Assembly (NCBI RefSeq): GCF_014647835.1
Contig: NZ_BMPY01000002.1
Location: forward strand, 248,001 to 312,000
Direction: 5' to 3'
DNA: 64,000 bases
DNA from: Microbispora rosea subsp. aerata
GTDB taxonomy: Bacteria > Actinomycetota > Actinomycetes > Streptosporangiales > Streptosporangiaceae
Shown here: positions 29,514-37,710 of the stretch, piece by piece
Layout of the letters: each line of letters opens with the position of its first letter
Position numbering within the stretch: position 1 is the first letter of the stretch
Program-made: the position numbers and the translations under genes
Notes under the pieces: generated by a model
Databases searched by the model: none
What the model was told of the DNA's origin: nothing
What the model saw: the letters and a program-made list of their open reading frames with translations, nothing else

Positions 29514-30841
29514 ACAAGCTTCCCTTCGAGAACGGTGGGGCGGCCGCGCAGGAACGTCGCGACGACGCGGCCGGGCAGGGTCAGCCCCTGGTAGGGGGTG
29601 TTGCGGCTCTTGGACGCCATCGCGCCCGGGTCCACCGGCTGCCTGACCGACGGGTCGTACAGCGTGACGTTGCCGGGGGCGCCGGGCTCGATCGGGCGGC
29701 CGTGCCCCTCCAGGCGGCCGATGCGCGCGGGCCGCGCGGACATGCGGTCGGCGACGCCGGCCCAGTCGAGCAGCCCGGTCTCGACCATGGCCTCCTGGAC
29801 CACGGACAGGGCGGTCTCCAGGCCGATCATGCCCATGGCCGCCGCGGCCCACTCGGTCTCCTTGTCCTCGACCGGGTGGGGCGCGTGGTCGGTGGCCACG
29901 CAGTCGATCGTGCCGTCGGCCAGCGCCTCGCGCAGCGCCCGCACGTCCTCGGCGGTGCGCAGCGGCGGGTTCACCTTGTAGATCGGGTTGTACGGCCCGA
30001 GCGGCGAGCGCTCCGCGCAGGAGTCGGTCAGCAGCAGGTGGTGCGGGGTGACCTCGGCGGTCACGTCCCAGCCCTTCGACTTGGCCCAGCGGATGATCTC
30101 CACCGAGCCGGCGGTGGAGACGTGGCACACGTGCAGCCGGGAGCCGACGTGCGCGGCGAGCAGGCAGTCGCGGGCGATGATCGCCTCCTCGGCCACGGCC
30201 GGCCAGCCGGTCAGGCCGAGCCTGGCCGACACCTCGCCCTCGTTGAGCTGGGCGCCCTCGGTCAGCCTGGGCTCCTGGGCGTGCTGGGCCACGACGCCGT
30301 CGAACGCCTTGACGTACTCCAGCGCCCGGCGCATCAGCACCGCGTCGGACACGCACTTGCCGTCGTCGGAGAAGACCCGCACGCGGGCCGCGGAGTCGGC
30401 CATCGCGCCGAGCTCGGCGAGCTGGCGGCCCTCCAGGCCGGAGGTGACCGCGCCGACCGGCTGCACGTCGCAGTGGCCGTACTGCCTGCCGAGCCGCCAG
30501 ACCTGCTCCACCACGCCGGCCGTGTCGGCCACCGGGGAGGTGTTGGCCATGGCGTGGACGGCGGTGTAGCCGCCGCGCGCCGCGGCCTGGGTGCCGGTCT
30601 CGACGGTCTCGGCGTCCTCCCGGCCGGGCTCGCGCAGGTGGGTGTGCAGGTCCACGAGGCCGGGCAGGGCGATCAGCCCGTCGGCGTCGACCGTCTGGCC
30701 GGCCTTGGCGCCCGCGAGGTCGCCGATCTCCGCCACGACGCCGTCGCGCAGCAGGATGTCGCTCGGGGCGCCGCCCAGGATCCGGGCGCCCTTGATGAGG
30801 ATGGTGGTCACAGTCCCCTCGGGAAGGTCGTACGTGCTCAT
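29510..30841 (-). CDS. pyrC: Dihydroorotase
   Basis: A 443-residue zinc amidohydrolase that closes carbamoyl aspartate to dihydroorotate. Metal ligands are seen in [12 protein letters not shown] and HVCHVST, with [11 protein letters not shown] and the catalytic Asp in [10 protein letters not shown]. The substrate motif NPPLRT is present. I use the ATG at 30841, which overlaps the pyrB stop (ATGA) and has GGAGG seven bases upstream; a GTG at 30811 is the alternative. Confidence 0.95.
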   Translation of the reverse strand: MSTYDLPEGTVTTILIKGARILGGAPSDILLRDGVVAEIGDLAGAKAGQTVDADGLIALPGLVDLHTHLREPGREDAETVETGTQAAARGGYTAVHAMANTSPVADTAGVVEQVWRLGRQYGHCDVQPVGAVTSGLEGRQLAELGAMADSAARVRVFSDDGKCVSDAVLMRRALEYVKAFDGVVAQHAQEPRLTEGAQLNEGEVSARLGLTGWPAVAEEAIIARDCLLAAHVGSRLHVCHVSTAGSVEIIRWAKSKGWDVTAEVTPHHLLLTDSCAERSPLGPYNPIYKVNPPLRTAEDVRALREALADGTIDCVATDHAPHPVEDKETEWAAAAMGMIGLETALSVVQEAMVETGLLDWAGVADRMSARPARIGRLEGHGRPIEPGAPGNVTLYDPSVRQPVDPGAMASKSRNTPYQGLTLPGRVVATFLRGRPTVLEGKLV

Positions 30842-31773
30842 TCGGCGCCTCCGATCGCGGGCTCGGAGCCGCCGAGCAGCAGGTAGAGGACGGCCATCCG
30901 GACCGTCACGCCGTTGGTGACCTGCTCCACGATCGTCGAGCGCGGCGAGTCGGCGACCTCGGCGGAGATCTCCATGCCGCGGTTCATCGGGCCGGGGTGC
31001 ATGACGACGGCGTCGTCGTGCAGCCGCGCGAACCGATCGCGGTCGAGGCCGTATCTGCGGCTGTACTCCCGCGCCGAGGGGAAGTAGGCCGCGTTCATCC
31101 GTTCGAGCTGGACGCGCAGCATCATCACGACGTCCGACTTGGGCAGCACGGCGTCGAGGTCGTAGGAGACCTGGCAGGGCCAGGTCTCGACCGCCACCGG
31201 CAGCAGGGTCGGCGGCGCGACCAGCGTCACCTCCGCGCCGAGCGTGTGCAGCAGCAGCACGTTGGACCTGGCGACCCTGCTGTGCAGCACGTCGCCCACG
31301 ATCGCGACCTTCAGGCCCTCGATCCGGCCCAGCCTGCGGCGGATGCTGAAGGCGTCGAGCAGCGCCTGGGTGGGGTGCTCGTGGGTGCCGTCCCCGGCGT
31401 TGACCACGCTGCCGCGCACCCACGTGGCCAGGCGGTGCGGCGCGCCCGAGGCGGCGTGCCGGATGACGACGGCGTCGGCGCCCATGGCCTCCAGGGTGAG
31501 CGCGGTGTCCTTCAGCGACTCGCCCTTGGACACGCTCGACCCCCGGGCCGAGAAGTTGATGACGTCGGCCGACAGGCGCTTGGCCGCGGCCTCGAAGGAG
31601 ATGCGGGTCCGGGTGGAGTCCTCGTAGAAGAGGTTCACCACCGTACGGCCGCGCAGCGTCGGCAGCTTCTTGATCGACCGCTGTGAGATCCGCGCCATCT
31701 CCTCGGCCGTGTCGAGGATGAGGGTCGCGTCGTCGCGGGTGAGGTCGCCGGTCGAGATCAGGTGACGCTTCAT
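30838..31773 (-). CDS. pyrB: Aspartate carbamoyltransferase catalytic subunit
   Basis: A 311-residue enzyme that joins carbamoyl phosphate to aspartate. The carbamoyl-phosphate site [13 protein letters not shown], the [10 protein letters not shown] loop and the C-terminal MHPGPMNRG motif are typical. No regulatory pyrI gene is present, so this is the unregulated trimeric type; control comes from PyrR. It overlaps pyrR by four bases. Confidence 0.97.
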   Translation of the reverse strand: MKRHLISTGDLTRDDATLILDTAEEMARISQRSIKKLPTLRGRTVVNLFYEDSTRTRISFEAAAKRLSADVINFSARGSSVSKGESLKDTALTLEAMGADAVVIRHAASGAPHRLATWVRGSVVNAGDGTHEHPTQALLDAFSIRRRLGRIEGLKVAIVGDVLHSRVARSNVLLLHTLGAEVTLVAPPTLLPVAVETWPCQVSYDLDAVLPKSDVVMMLRVQLERMNAAYFPSAREYSRRYGLDRDRFARLHDDAVVMHPGPMNRGMEISAEVADSPRSTIVEQVTNGVTVRMAVLYLLLGGSEPAIGGAE

Positions 31774-32327
31774 CGGCCGTCCTCCTTGATGAGCACGACC
31801 GCGTCGCGCCCGTCCGTCTCCTGCAGGAAGACCTTGACCTTCTCGCTCTTCGAGGTCGGCAGGTTCTTGCCGACGTAGTCGGCGCGGATGGGCAGCTCCC
31901 GGTGGCCGCGGTCCACGAGCGTGGCGAGCTGGACCGCCTTGGGCCTGCCCACGTCGTTCAGCGCGTCGAGCGCGGCGCGCACGGTGCGGCCGGAGTAGAG
32001 AACGTCGTCCACGAGGACGACGGTCCTGCCGTCCACGCCGTCGGGGGGGAGTTCGGTGCGGCCGAGCGGGCGCGCGGGCTTCAGCCGCAGATCATCGCGA
32101 TACATGGTGACGTCGAGCGCGCCCACTGGTACCTTGATCCCCTCGAACTGCGCGATGCGCCCGGCGATGCGCTGTGCGAGGGTTGCGCCACGGGTGGGTA
32201 TGCCGAGGAGGACGACGCTCTCCGCGCCCCGGGTCCGTTCGAGAATCTCGTGTGCGATCCGGGTGAGCGCCCGATGGATGTCGGGGCCCTCCAGGACGGC
32301 ACGGACCTGATTTCGGGCATCGGACAT
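31770..32327 (-). CDS. pyrR: PyrR, pyr operon regulator / uracil phosphoribosyltransferase
   Basis: A 185-residue RNA-binding regulator that senses UMP and also has uracil phosphoribosyltransferase activity. The PRPP-binding motif [13 protein letters not shown] and the early LLGIPTRG loop identify it. It is first in the pyr operon and its start lies just behind a PyrR-type RNA element. Binding there when UMP is high would block translation of its own message and so reduce the operon. Confidence 0.95.
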   Translation of the reverse strand: MSDARNQVRAVLEGPDIHRALTRIAHEILERTRGAESVVLLGIPTRGATLAQRIAGRIAQFEGIKVPVGALDVTMYRDDLRLKPARPLGRTELPPDGVDGRTVVLVDDVLYSGRTVRAALDALNDVGRPKAVQLATLVDRGHRELPIRADYVGKNLPTSKSEKVKVFLQETDGRDAVVLIKEDGR

Positions 32328-32338
32328 GAAAAAATCAC

Positions 32339-32372
32339 CACCTTTCCCGCCTCACGGGACGGGTCTTAAAAG
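32339..32372 (-). promoter_or_regulatory. PyrR-binding RNA element overlapping the pyrR leader
   Basis: The minus-strand leader reads TTAAGACCCGTCCCGTGAGGCGGGAAAGG just before the pyrR ribosome site, in two parts TTAAGACCCG and TCCCGTGAGGCGGGAAAGG. The short CCCG/CGGG stem with a GAGG loop matches the known PyrR recognition hairpin. Its closeness to the AGGTGG ribosome site points to translational repression, as described for mycobacteria, rather than attenuation. Confidence 0.8.
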
Positions 32373-32758
32373 GGTGTTGCGTCTGTTTAGAGTATCAGGG
32401 CCGTCCGCGAACACCCCTCCCGCCAGGGACGATGCCCCGAGGACGCCCGTCCGCGGAGTGACCCGGACCACACGGGGGCGCGCCGGAGAGGCGCCGGGGA
32501 TCGGAAGCCGCATCACACCGGGTGTCGGGGATTTCGGTGACAGCACTGTTTGCCGCTCTTTTTTCCAATCAGCTTGACCTTTGGGAGTGTCGGCTTTACC
32601 GTCACTGTCCGTAACCACAACACGCGACCTTCCTGGGTAAAACCCGACGCAGTGGTCACCGAAGGTGCCGGTCACGGCACCAGCCCCGGTGTTCGGAACG
32701 CTTAGGACAAGGACGCACAATCAAGTGAGAAGAGACATAGAAAGCCGGGGGCCACACG
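32373..32758. other. Divergent pyrR-bldD intergenic region
   Basis: No gene is visible. The region holds the promoters of the leftward pyr operon and rightward bldD. A bldD promoter candidate is annotated separately. The bldD leader appears long (about 150 bases) and contains GC-rich inverted pieces such as GGTGCCGGTCACGGCACC (32664-32681). Confidence 0.6.
32574..32606 (+). promoter_or_regulatory. Candidate bldD promoter with overlapping inverted repeat
   Basis: TTGACC (32574-32579) and TACCGT (32597-32602) are 17 bases apart. The near-perfect palindrome AGTGTCGG-cttta-CCGTCACT (32586-32606) covers the spacer and the -10 box. BldD is known to repress its own promoter in Streptomyces and to bind AGTG/CACT-type sites, so this is a likely autoregulatory operator. 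Confidence 0.55.
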
Positions 32759-33253
32759 ATGCCGTCTGACTACGCCAAGTCGCTGGGCGCGCGCCTGCGC
32801 GCCATCCGGACCCAGCAGGGGCTGTCCCTGCACGGTGTGGAAGAGAAGTCCCGCGGGCGGTGGAAGGCCGTCGTCGTGGGTTCTTACGAGCGGGGCGACC
32901 GCGCGGTGACCGTGCAGAAGCTCGCCGAGCTCGCGGATTTCTACGGAGTGCCGGTGTCGGAGCTTCTTCCTGGCGGGGCCGCCCCCAGTCCGCTTGCGCC
33001 CGCGCCCAAGCTGGTCATCGACCTGGAACGGCTGTCGCAGCTGCCGAAAGACAAGGCCGGCCCGCTTGCCCGTTACGCCGCCACTATCCAGAGCCAGCGC
33101 GGCGACTACAACGGCAAGGTGCTGTCCATCCGGCAGGAGGACCTGCGCTCGCTCGCGGTCATCTACGACAAGTCCCCGGTCGAGCTGACCGAGGAGTTCA
33201 TCGCCTGGGGCGTGCTCGACGCGGAGGCCCGCCGCGCCGTCGAGTCCTTCTGA
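32759..33253 (+). CDS. bldD: BldD, c-di-GMP-responsive developmental regulator
   Basis: A 164-residue transcription regulator that, bound to tetrameric c-di-GMP, represses sporulation genes during vegetative growth. The N-terminal helix-turn-helix domain (about residues 9-70) includes RLRAIRTQQGLSLHGVEEKS. The C-terminal domain has the c-di-GMP signature RGD-x8-RQED (QRGDYNGK, then RQEDL), differing from the Streptomyces RQDD by one acidic residue. It lies divergent from pyrR, a conserved actinomycete arrangement, and is followed by a strong hairpin. Confidence 0.95.
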   Translation: MPSDYAKSLGARLRAIRTQQGLSLHGVEEKSRGRWKAVVVGSYERGDRAVTVQKLAELADFYGVPVSELLPGGAAPSPLAPAPKLVIDLERLSQLPKDKAGPLARYAATIQSQRGDYNGKVLSIRQEDLRSLAVIYDKSPVELTEEFIAWGVLDAEARRAVESF

Positions 33254-33272
33254 CCTTCCGCCCGCTCGTACG

Positions 33273-33325
33273 CGGCTCCCCGTGACGGCGCCCGCCCTCT
33301 CCGGCGCGGGGCGTGCGGGGAGCCG
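33273..33325 (+). terminator. Terminator hairpin after bldD
   Basis: CGGCTCCCCG pairs perfectly with CGGGGAGCCG, with additional GC pairing inside the loop region. It lies 20 bases after the bldD stop and separates bldD from arcA. Confidence 0.75.
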
Positions 33326-33366
33326 CCGGCACGAGTGATTCCCGCCACGCGGGGATAGGTCAGAAC

Positions 33367-34611
33367 ATGACGTTTTATGTGGGCTCCGAGGTGGGCAGGC
33401 TCCGCCGGGTTCTGGTCGACATACCCGAACTCGCGCTGAAGCGGCTCACCCCGGGCAACAAGGACGGCCTGCTGTTCGACGACGTGCTCTGGGTGCACCG
33501 GGCGCTGGAGGAGCACCACGAGTGGTGCGAGGTGCTCGCCGGGCACGGCGTGATCGTGCACCATCTCGGCGACCTCCTGCGCGAGGTGATCGAGATCCCC
33601 GACGCGCGCAAGCACATCCTCGACGGCAGCGTCGACGAGCACTGGTTCGGCCCGCTGGCCGCCGACGCGATCCGCAACGTGCTCGACTCCCTCGACGCCG
33701 ACGCGCTCGCGCCGGTGCTGACCGGCGGGATCACCAAACGCGAGATCATGGAGCTGGGCTGCGACCCGGGCTCCATCGCCTTTCACACGCTCGGCATGGA
33801 CGACTTCGTCCTCCCGCCGCTGCCCAACCATCTGTTCGCCCGCGACACCTCCTGCTGGGTGTACGGCGGGGTGTCCATCAACCCGATGCGCAAGAAGGCG
33901 CGCAGGCGGGAGACCGTCAACTACGAGGCGGTCTACCGATGGCACCCGCTGTTCGCCCCGGGCTACGGCAACCCCGAGGGCGGCGGGTTCCACGTCTGGT
34001 ACGACGGGGTGCGCATGGCCCCCGCGACCATCGAGGGCGGCGACGTCCTGGTGCTCGGCGACGGCGTCGTGCTCGTGGGGATGAGCGAGCGCACCCAGCC
34101 GCAGGCCGTGGAGATGCTGGCGACCAACCTGTTCCGGGCGGGGGCGGCGACCCGCATCGTGGCGCTCGACCTGCCCAAGACCCGCGCGTTCATGCACCTC
34201 GACACCGTGATGACCAACGTCGACGTCGGCGTGTTCACCAAGTACGCCGGGCTCGGCATGCTCCCGTCGTACACCGTGGAGCCGGGAGACACCGACAAGG
34301 AGCTGAAGGTCACCGACCACCCGCCGGAGGACATGCACAAGGCGATCGCGCACGCCCTCGGCCTGGACGACATCAGGGTCCTCACTCCGACCCAGGACGT
34401 GCACGCCGCCGAGCGCGAGCAGTGGGACGACGGCTGCAACGTGCTGGCGCTGGAGCCGGGCGTGGTCGTCGCCTACGAGCGCAACACCACGACCAACAAC
34501 CACCTGCGCAGGCACGGCGTCGAGATCGTCACGATCCGCGGCAGCGAGCTCGGCCGCGGGCGCGGCGGGCCGCGCTGCATGAGCTGTCCCCTGGAGCGCG
34601 ACCCCGTCTGA
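33367..34611 (+). CDS. arcA: Arginine deiminase
   Basis: A 414-residue enzyme that hydrolyses arginine to citrulline and ammonia. The guanidino-modifying fold is shown by [21 protein letters not shown], the [10 protein letters not shown] segment with the catalytic histidine, and the C-terminal [14 protein letters not shown] with the nucleophilic cysteine. No arcB or arcC lies nearby, so it is not part of the full arginine deiminase energy pathway here. No strong ribosome site is seen before the ATG at 33367. Confidence 0.95.
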   Translation: MTFYVGSEVGRLRRVLVDIPELALKRLTPGNKDGLLFDDVLWVHRALEEHHEWCEVLAGHGVIVHHLGDLLREVIEIPDARKHILDGSVDEHWFGPLAADAIRNVLDSLDADALAPVLTGGITKREIMELGCDPGSIAFHTLGMDDFVLPPLPNHLFARDTSCWVYGGVSINPMRKKARRRETVNYEAVYRWHPLFAPGYGNPEGGGFHVWYDGVRMAPATIEGGDVLVLGDGVVLVGMSERTQPQAVEMLATNLFRAGAATRIVALDLPKTRAFMHLDTVMTNVDVGVFTKYAGLGMLPSYTVEPGDTDKELKVTDHPPEDMHKAIAHALGLDDIRVLTPTQDVHAAEREQWDDGCNVLALEPGVVVAYERNTTTNNHLRRHGVEIVTIRGSELGRGRGGPRCMSCPLERDPV

Positions 34612-34640
34612 CCGGGCGGCGGCCCGAGTATTTGACCGAT

Positions 34641-34652
34641 CATTCCATAATG
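34641..34652. promoter_or_regulatory. Candidate TetR operator, first copy
   Basis: CATTCCATAATG, with CATT/AATG symmetry, lies 15 bases before the TetR gene and next to TTGACC. It shares ATTCCA with a second site at 35299-35304 before the dehydrogenase gene. Confidence 0.4.
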
Positions 34653-34667
34653 TGACATCCTCGGCCC

Positions 34668-35246
34668 ATGGCCCGTCCCAAGCAGTTCGACCCCGAACGC
34701 GCCCTCGACGCCGCCATGGACGCCTTCTGGCGCAAGGGGTATGCGGCGACCTCCGCCCAGGACCTGGTGGACAGCACCGGGCTGGGGCGCGGGAGCCTGT
34801 ACAACGCCTTCGCCAGCAAGCGCCGCCTCTTCCAGGACGTGCTCCGGCGGTACGAGGAGCGGCGGACGACCCGGCAGGAGGCGATCCTGGAGGGGCCCGG
34901 GGAGGTCCGGGAGCGGATCCGCGCGGTGATGATGACCGTCGTCGAGGAGGAGACCGCCGCCGGGGACGGCCGCCGGGGCTGCCTCGCGGTCAACGCCGCG
35001 GTGGAGCTGGCCGGAATCGACGCTGACGTCACCGCACAGGTGCGCCGCATCTTCGGCCGCGTGGAGGAGGCGCTGTACGGCGCGCTCGCCCGCGCCCAGC
35101 GGGACGGCGAGATCGGCCCGGACAAGGATCCGCGGGCGCTCGCGCAGTTCGTCCTCAACGCGATGTACGGCCTGAGGGTGCTGGGCAAGACCGCGGACCG
35201 CCGCACGCTCGTCGGCATCGTGGACACGACGCTGACGGCCCTTTGA
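34668..35246 (+). CDS. TetR-family transcription regulator
   Basis: A 192-residue repressor-type protein. The N-terminal helix-turn-helix (residues about 8-55) reads FDPERALDAAMDAFWRKGYAATSAQDLV and GRGSLYNAFASKRRLFQDVL. The C-terminal part resembles the TetR_C group that often controls neighbouring oxidoreductases, including RRGCLAVNAAVELA. An ATTCCA-containing site lies in its own promoter and another before the next gene, so it probably regulates both. Ligand unknown. Confidence 0.9.
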   Translation: MARPKQFDPERALDAAMDAFWRKGYAATSAQDLVDSTGLGRGSLYNAFASKRRLFQDVLRRYEERRTTRQEAILEGPGEVRERIRAVMMTVVEEETAAGDGRRGCLAVNAAVELAGIDADVTAQVRRIFGRVEEALYGALARAQRDGEIGPDKDPRALAQFVLNAMYGLRVLGKTADRRTLVGIVDTTLTAL

Positions 35247-35290
35247 CCGGCGGCCTCACACGGGAGCCGCCTCGGCCTGCTCCAATTCTT

Positions 35291-35312
35291 CAACAAATAT
35301 TCCAAAACGTTG
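35291..35312. promoter_or_regulatory. Candidate TetR operator, second copy
   Basis: CAAC-aaatATTCCAaaac-GTTG is an AT-rich sequence with CAAC/GTTG symmetry in an otherwise GC-rich gap. It precedes the dehydrogenase-like gene by about 140 bases and shares ATTCCA with the site before the TetR gene. Confidence 0.4.
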
Positions 35313-35451
35313 GCCCGCACCGGCCAGGATGCGCCCGCCCGGGAGACCGCGCCCGGGGCGTCCGCCGGCTCCCGACCCGTCGCCGGGCTCCGACTTCCCG
35401 ATCACTCCCGGTCCGCCCGGACCGACCGACCCCTTCCGGAGGAGCACACCC

Positions 35452-36333
35452 ATGACCACCGCCACGCCGAAGCCCACCGTCGCCGTCCTCGGCACCGGCG
35501 TCATCGGCTTCCCGATCGCCCGCAACCTCGCCCGGGCCGGCTTCCCGGTCCGGGCCTGGAACCGCACCCGCGCCAAGGCCGAACCACTCGCCGAGCACGG
35601 GGTGCACGTCGCGGACACCGCCGCCGAGGCCGTCGAGGGGGCCTCGATCGTGCTCACCGTCGTCAAGGACGGGCCCGCCGCGCTGGAGGCCGTCACCGCG
35701 GCCGCGCCCTCGCTCGCCGACGGCACGGTCTGGGTGCAGATGAGCACCGTCGGCGACGCCGTCGAGTCGCTGGCCGCCTTCGCCCGCGACCACCGCCTGG
35801 TCTTCGTCGACGCCCCCGTGCAGGGCACCCGCCAGCCCGCCGAGCAGGGCCAGCTCGTCGTCCTGGCCGCCGCCGCGCCCGAGGTGCGCGACACGCTCAC
35901 CCCGCTCTTCGACGCCATCGGCAGGCGGACCCTGTGGGTGGCCGACGACGGCGGCAGCGGCGCCGCCAGCCGCCTCAAGCTGGTCCTCAACACCTGGGTG
36001 ATCGCCCTCACCCACGGCGTTGGCGAGGCCCTCGCCCTCGCCAAGGGCCTCGGCGTCGACCCCAAGCATTTCGTCGACGTCGTCAGCGGCGGCCCGATGG
36101 ACAGCGGATACTTCCAGGGCAAGTCCGCCGCGGTCCTCTCCGGCGACTACACGACCAGCTTCTCCGTGGACAACGCGGCCAAGGACGCCCGCCTCGTCCT
36201 CGAGGCCGCCCGGCGTGCGGGCGTCCGCATGGACCTGGTCGAGGCCGGCCACGCCCGCTTCGTCCGCGCCTCCGAGCTCGGCCACGGCGACAAGGACATG
36301 GCGGCCGGCTACTTCGCGAGCTTCGGCGATTGA
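35452..36333 (+). CDS. Beta-hydroxyacid dehydrogenase / imine-reductase-like protein
   Basis: A 293-residue NAD(P)-dependent oxidoreductase of the 6-phosphogluconate / 3-hydroxyisobutyrate dehydrogenase superfamily. The Rossmann motif VAVLGTGVIGFPIARNL is at residues 10-26, followed by WNRTRAKAEPL (Arg suggests NADP+). The substrate loop DAPVQGTRQPAEQG and the catalytic lysine in RLKLVLNTW are present; the helical C-terminal domain ends GYFASFGD. ATG 35452 has GGAGGAGC upstream. Its TGA lies inside the end of a transposon fossil, so the last residues may not be original. Exact substrate is unknown. Confidence 0.88.
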   Translation: MTTATPKPTVAVLGTGVIGFPIARNLARAGFPVRAWNRTRAKAEPLAEHGVHVADTAAEAVEGASIVLTVVKDGPAALEAVTAAAPSLADGTVWVQMSTVGDAVESLAAFARDHRLVFVDAPVQGTRQPAEQGQLVVLAAAAPEVRDTLTPLFDAIGRRTLWVADDGGSGAASRLKLVLNTWVIALTHGVGEALALAKGLGVDPKHFVDVVSGGPMDSGYFQGKSAAVLSGDYTTSFSVDNAAKDARLVLEAARRAGVRMDLVEAGHARFVRASELGHGDKDMAAGYFASFGD

Positions 36334-36745
36334 CTTCCTCCTCCCCCTGAGGGCGGGGGGTTCCCGCCCTCACGGGCTGGGCTTCCCGCTTCACCGCCGA
36401 CCGCACCCGGGAGGACCCGGAATGTCTCACGTCCGCTCCGCAGGCCGACGCCGCTCGACCAGCGACCAGGATGTTCGCGGCGGCGTCGATGTCCCGATCG
36501 TGCCGGGTGCCGCAGGACGGGCACGTGCAGTGCCTCGTGCTCAACGACAGCTCGGCGAGCAGGTGCCCGCACGCCGGGCAGGTTTTGCTCGTGGGTGCCG
36601 GCGGTCGATCACGACCAGGCGGCGGCCATACCACTCACACTTGTATTCCAGCCGGCGACGGAACTCGCCCCACCCGCAGTCGGAGACGACGCGGGCCGGA
36701 CGCCGGTTGCGGACCATGCCGCGCGCGGCACGGCCGCGGGAAGGA
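36330..36745 (-). pseudogene. TnpB (IS605/IS607-type) remnant with omega-RNA end
   Basis: Only the C-terminal third of an RNA-guided TnpB nuclease survives. One frame encodes MVRNRRPARVVSDCGWGEF and RLEYKCEWYGRRLVVIDRRHP; after a one-base frameshift near 36595 the reading continues SKTCPACGHLLAELSLSTRH, then CPSCGTRHDRDIDAAANIL with both zinc-ribbon CxxC pairs and the last RuvC aspartate. The terminal GAGGGCGGG-aaccc-CCCGCCCTC hairpin followed by GGAGGAAGTCAA is the typical right end, where the omega-RNA scaffold ends. The N-terminal two thirds and any TnpA are missing, so it is inactive. Confidence 0.88.
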
Positions 36746-36752
36746 CGCGGCG

Positions 36753-37190
36753 TCAGCCGGCCATGGGCAGCGTGGGCCGGCCGGGCAGGCCGAGGATCGA
36801 CTCGACCTCGCCGACGAACCTGTCGGCCTCCGCTATGATCTCCTCCGCGTCGTTCTGCGTGACGGCGCGGACCATGCCGGCCTCGGCCGCCGCACGCTTG
36901 GTCGCGCTCACCGCGAAGTAGGCCGCCCAGTCCGCGAGCTTGGGCTCGGCCTCCGGCAGCAGCTCCCAGGCGCTGCGCAGCCGCCGCCTGCGGCCGTCCA
37001 GGGGCCGCGGACGGGCCGCGAGGATCCCGGCGGCCGCGCGGAGGGCCGCCAGATGGGCCGACACGTAGCGGTCGGCGGGAGTCGGCCCGACGGTGGCGTC
37101 GGCGAGGCATGCCCTGGCGTCCGCGAGATGTGCCAGGACCGCCTGCGAGAGCCGGGGTCCGCTCTTCTGATCGTCGTTCTGCTCAGTCAT
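36753..37190 (-). CDS. HEPN-type small protein (SAV_6107-like)
   Basis: A 145-residue all-helical protein similar to the SAV_6107 group of HEPN-domain proteins in actinomycetes. The core runs from LSQAVLAHLADARACLADA to AEEIIAEADRFVGEVE; AAYFAVSATKRAAAEAG lies in between. I do not see the RxxxxH motif of active HEPN RNases, so nuclease activity is doubtful. ATG 37190 has AAGGAGA upstream. It lies 264 bases downstream of a LexA-box promoter on the same strand and could be part of that transcript. Confidence 0.75.
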   Translation of the reverse strand: MTEQNDDQKSGPRLSQAVLAHLADARACLADATVGPTPADRYVSAHLAALRAAAGILAARPRPLDGRRRRLRSAWELLPEAEPKLADWAAYFAVSATKRAAAEAGMVRAVTQNDAEEIIAEADRFVGEVESILGLPGRPTLPMAG

Positions 37191-37313
37191 GCCCGTCTCC
37201 TTGAGTCGTGGCACCCCGGCGAAGGTCGCCGGTGACTTCACAGTCGCAGATCGCACCGACAATTTCGCCGGCCGGGCGATCCCGCGAACCGCTCGAGGTC
37301 GCCCGACGCTGTC

Positions 37314-37454
37314 TCAGGCTCCCGTGGGCGGCCGGACGAGGAGCTTCCCCTCTCCCCGTCCGGCCCACGCCGCGGGCCGTGCCGCATTCGTCTCCGCCGA
37401 CGACGAAGGCACGAATCCAACGGGGTGGGCGCGAGCCGCGAGTCCCACGCCCAC
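37314..37454 (-). CDS. Possible leaderless 46-residue micro-ORF behind SOS promoter
   Basis: A GTG at 37454 lies exactly seven bases beyond a TATGTT -10 box, the spacing of leaderless actinobacterial genes. The frame runs 46 codons, from VGLAARAHPVGF to LLVRPPTGA and a TGA at 37314. I recognise no family. It could be chance, since long frames are common at this GC content; the promoter position is the only support. Confidence 0.25.
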   Translation of the reverse strand: MGVGLAARAHPVGFVPSSSAETNAARPAAWAGRGEGKLLVRPPTGA

Positions 37455-37458
37455 TCCC

Positions 37459-37514
37459 TCGAACATAGATTCGATCATGTTACCTGTCAAGGATGTCAAC
37501 GAATACATGTTCGA
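37459..37514 (-). promoter_or_regulatory. SOS (LexA) promoter with two LexA boxes
   Basis: On the minus strand TTGACA (37485-37490) and TATGTT (37462-37467) are 17 bases apart, a near-consensus promoter. TCGAAC-atag-ATTCGA (37459-37474) matches the actinobacterial LexA box TCGAAC-N4-GTTCGA in 11 of 12 positions and covers the -10 box. A second, weaker box ACGAAT-acat-GTTCGA lies at 37499-37514. Transcription would run left toward the HEPN-type gene. Confidence 0.7.
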
Positions 37515-37710
37515 GGATCGCGTCACACACACCGGGCGGGAGACGGCGAAGGGCCCCGCACGATCACCTCGCGCGAGGCCCCTCCGGGAGGGCCGCCGGT
37601 GCGTCGTCCACCACCGTTCGCCGGGGTGGAGGGTGCGGAGCGGAAGGGAGTGAAGACCGCGGGCCTCCTTCCGGCGCAGCGACCGAGCGCCAGGGTCCGT
37701 GGACACCCGG

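Larger units (their letters stand above)
37191..37710. other. Gap between L,D-transpeptidase and HEPN-type gene
   Basis: Apart from the SOS promoter and the doubtful micro-ORF, the 520-base gap shows no gene I can support. The part from 37450 to 37530 is more AT-rich than the surroundings. Confidence 0.5.
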
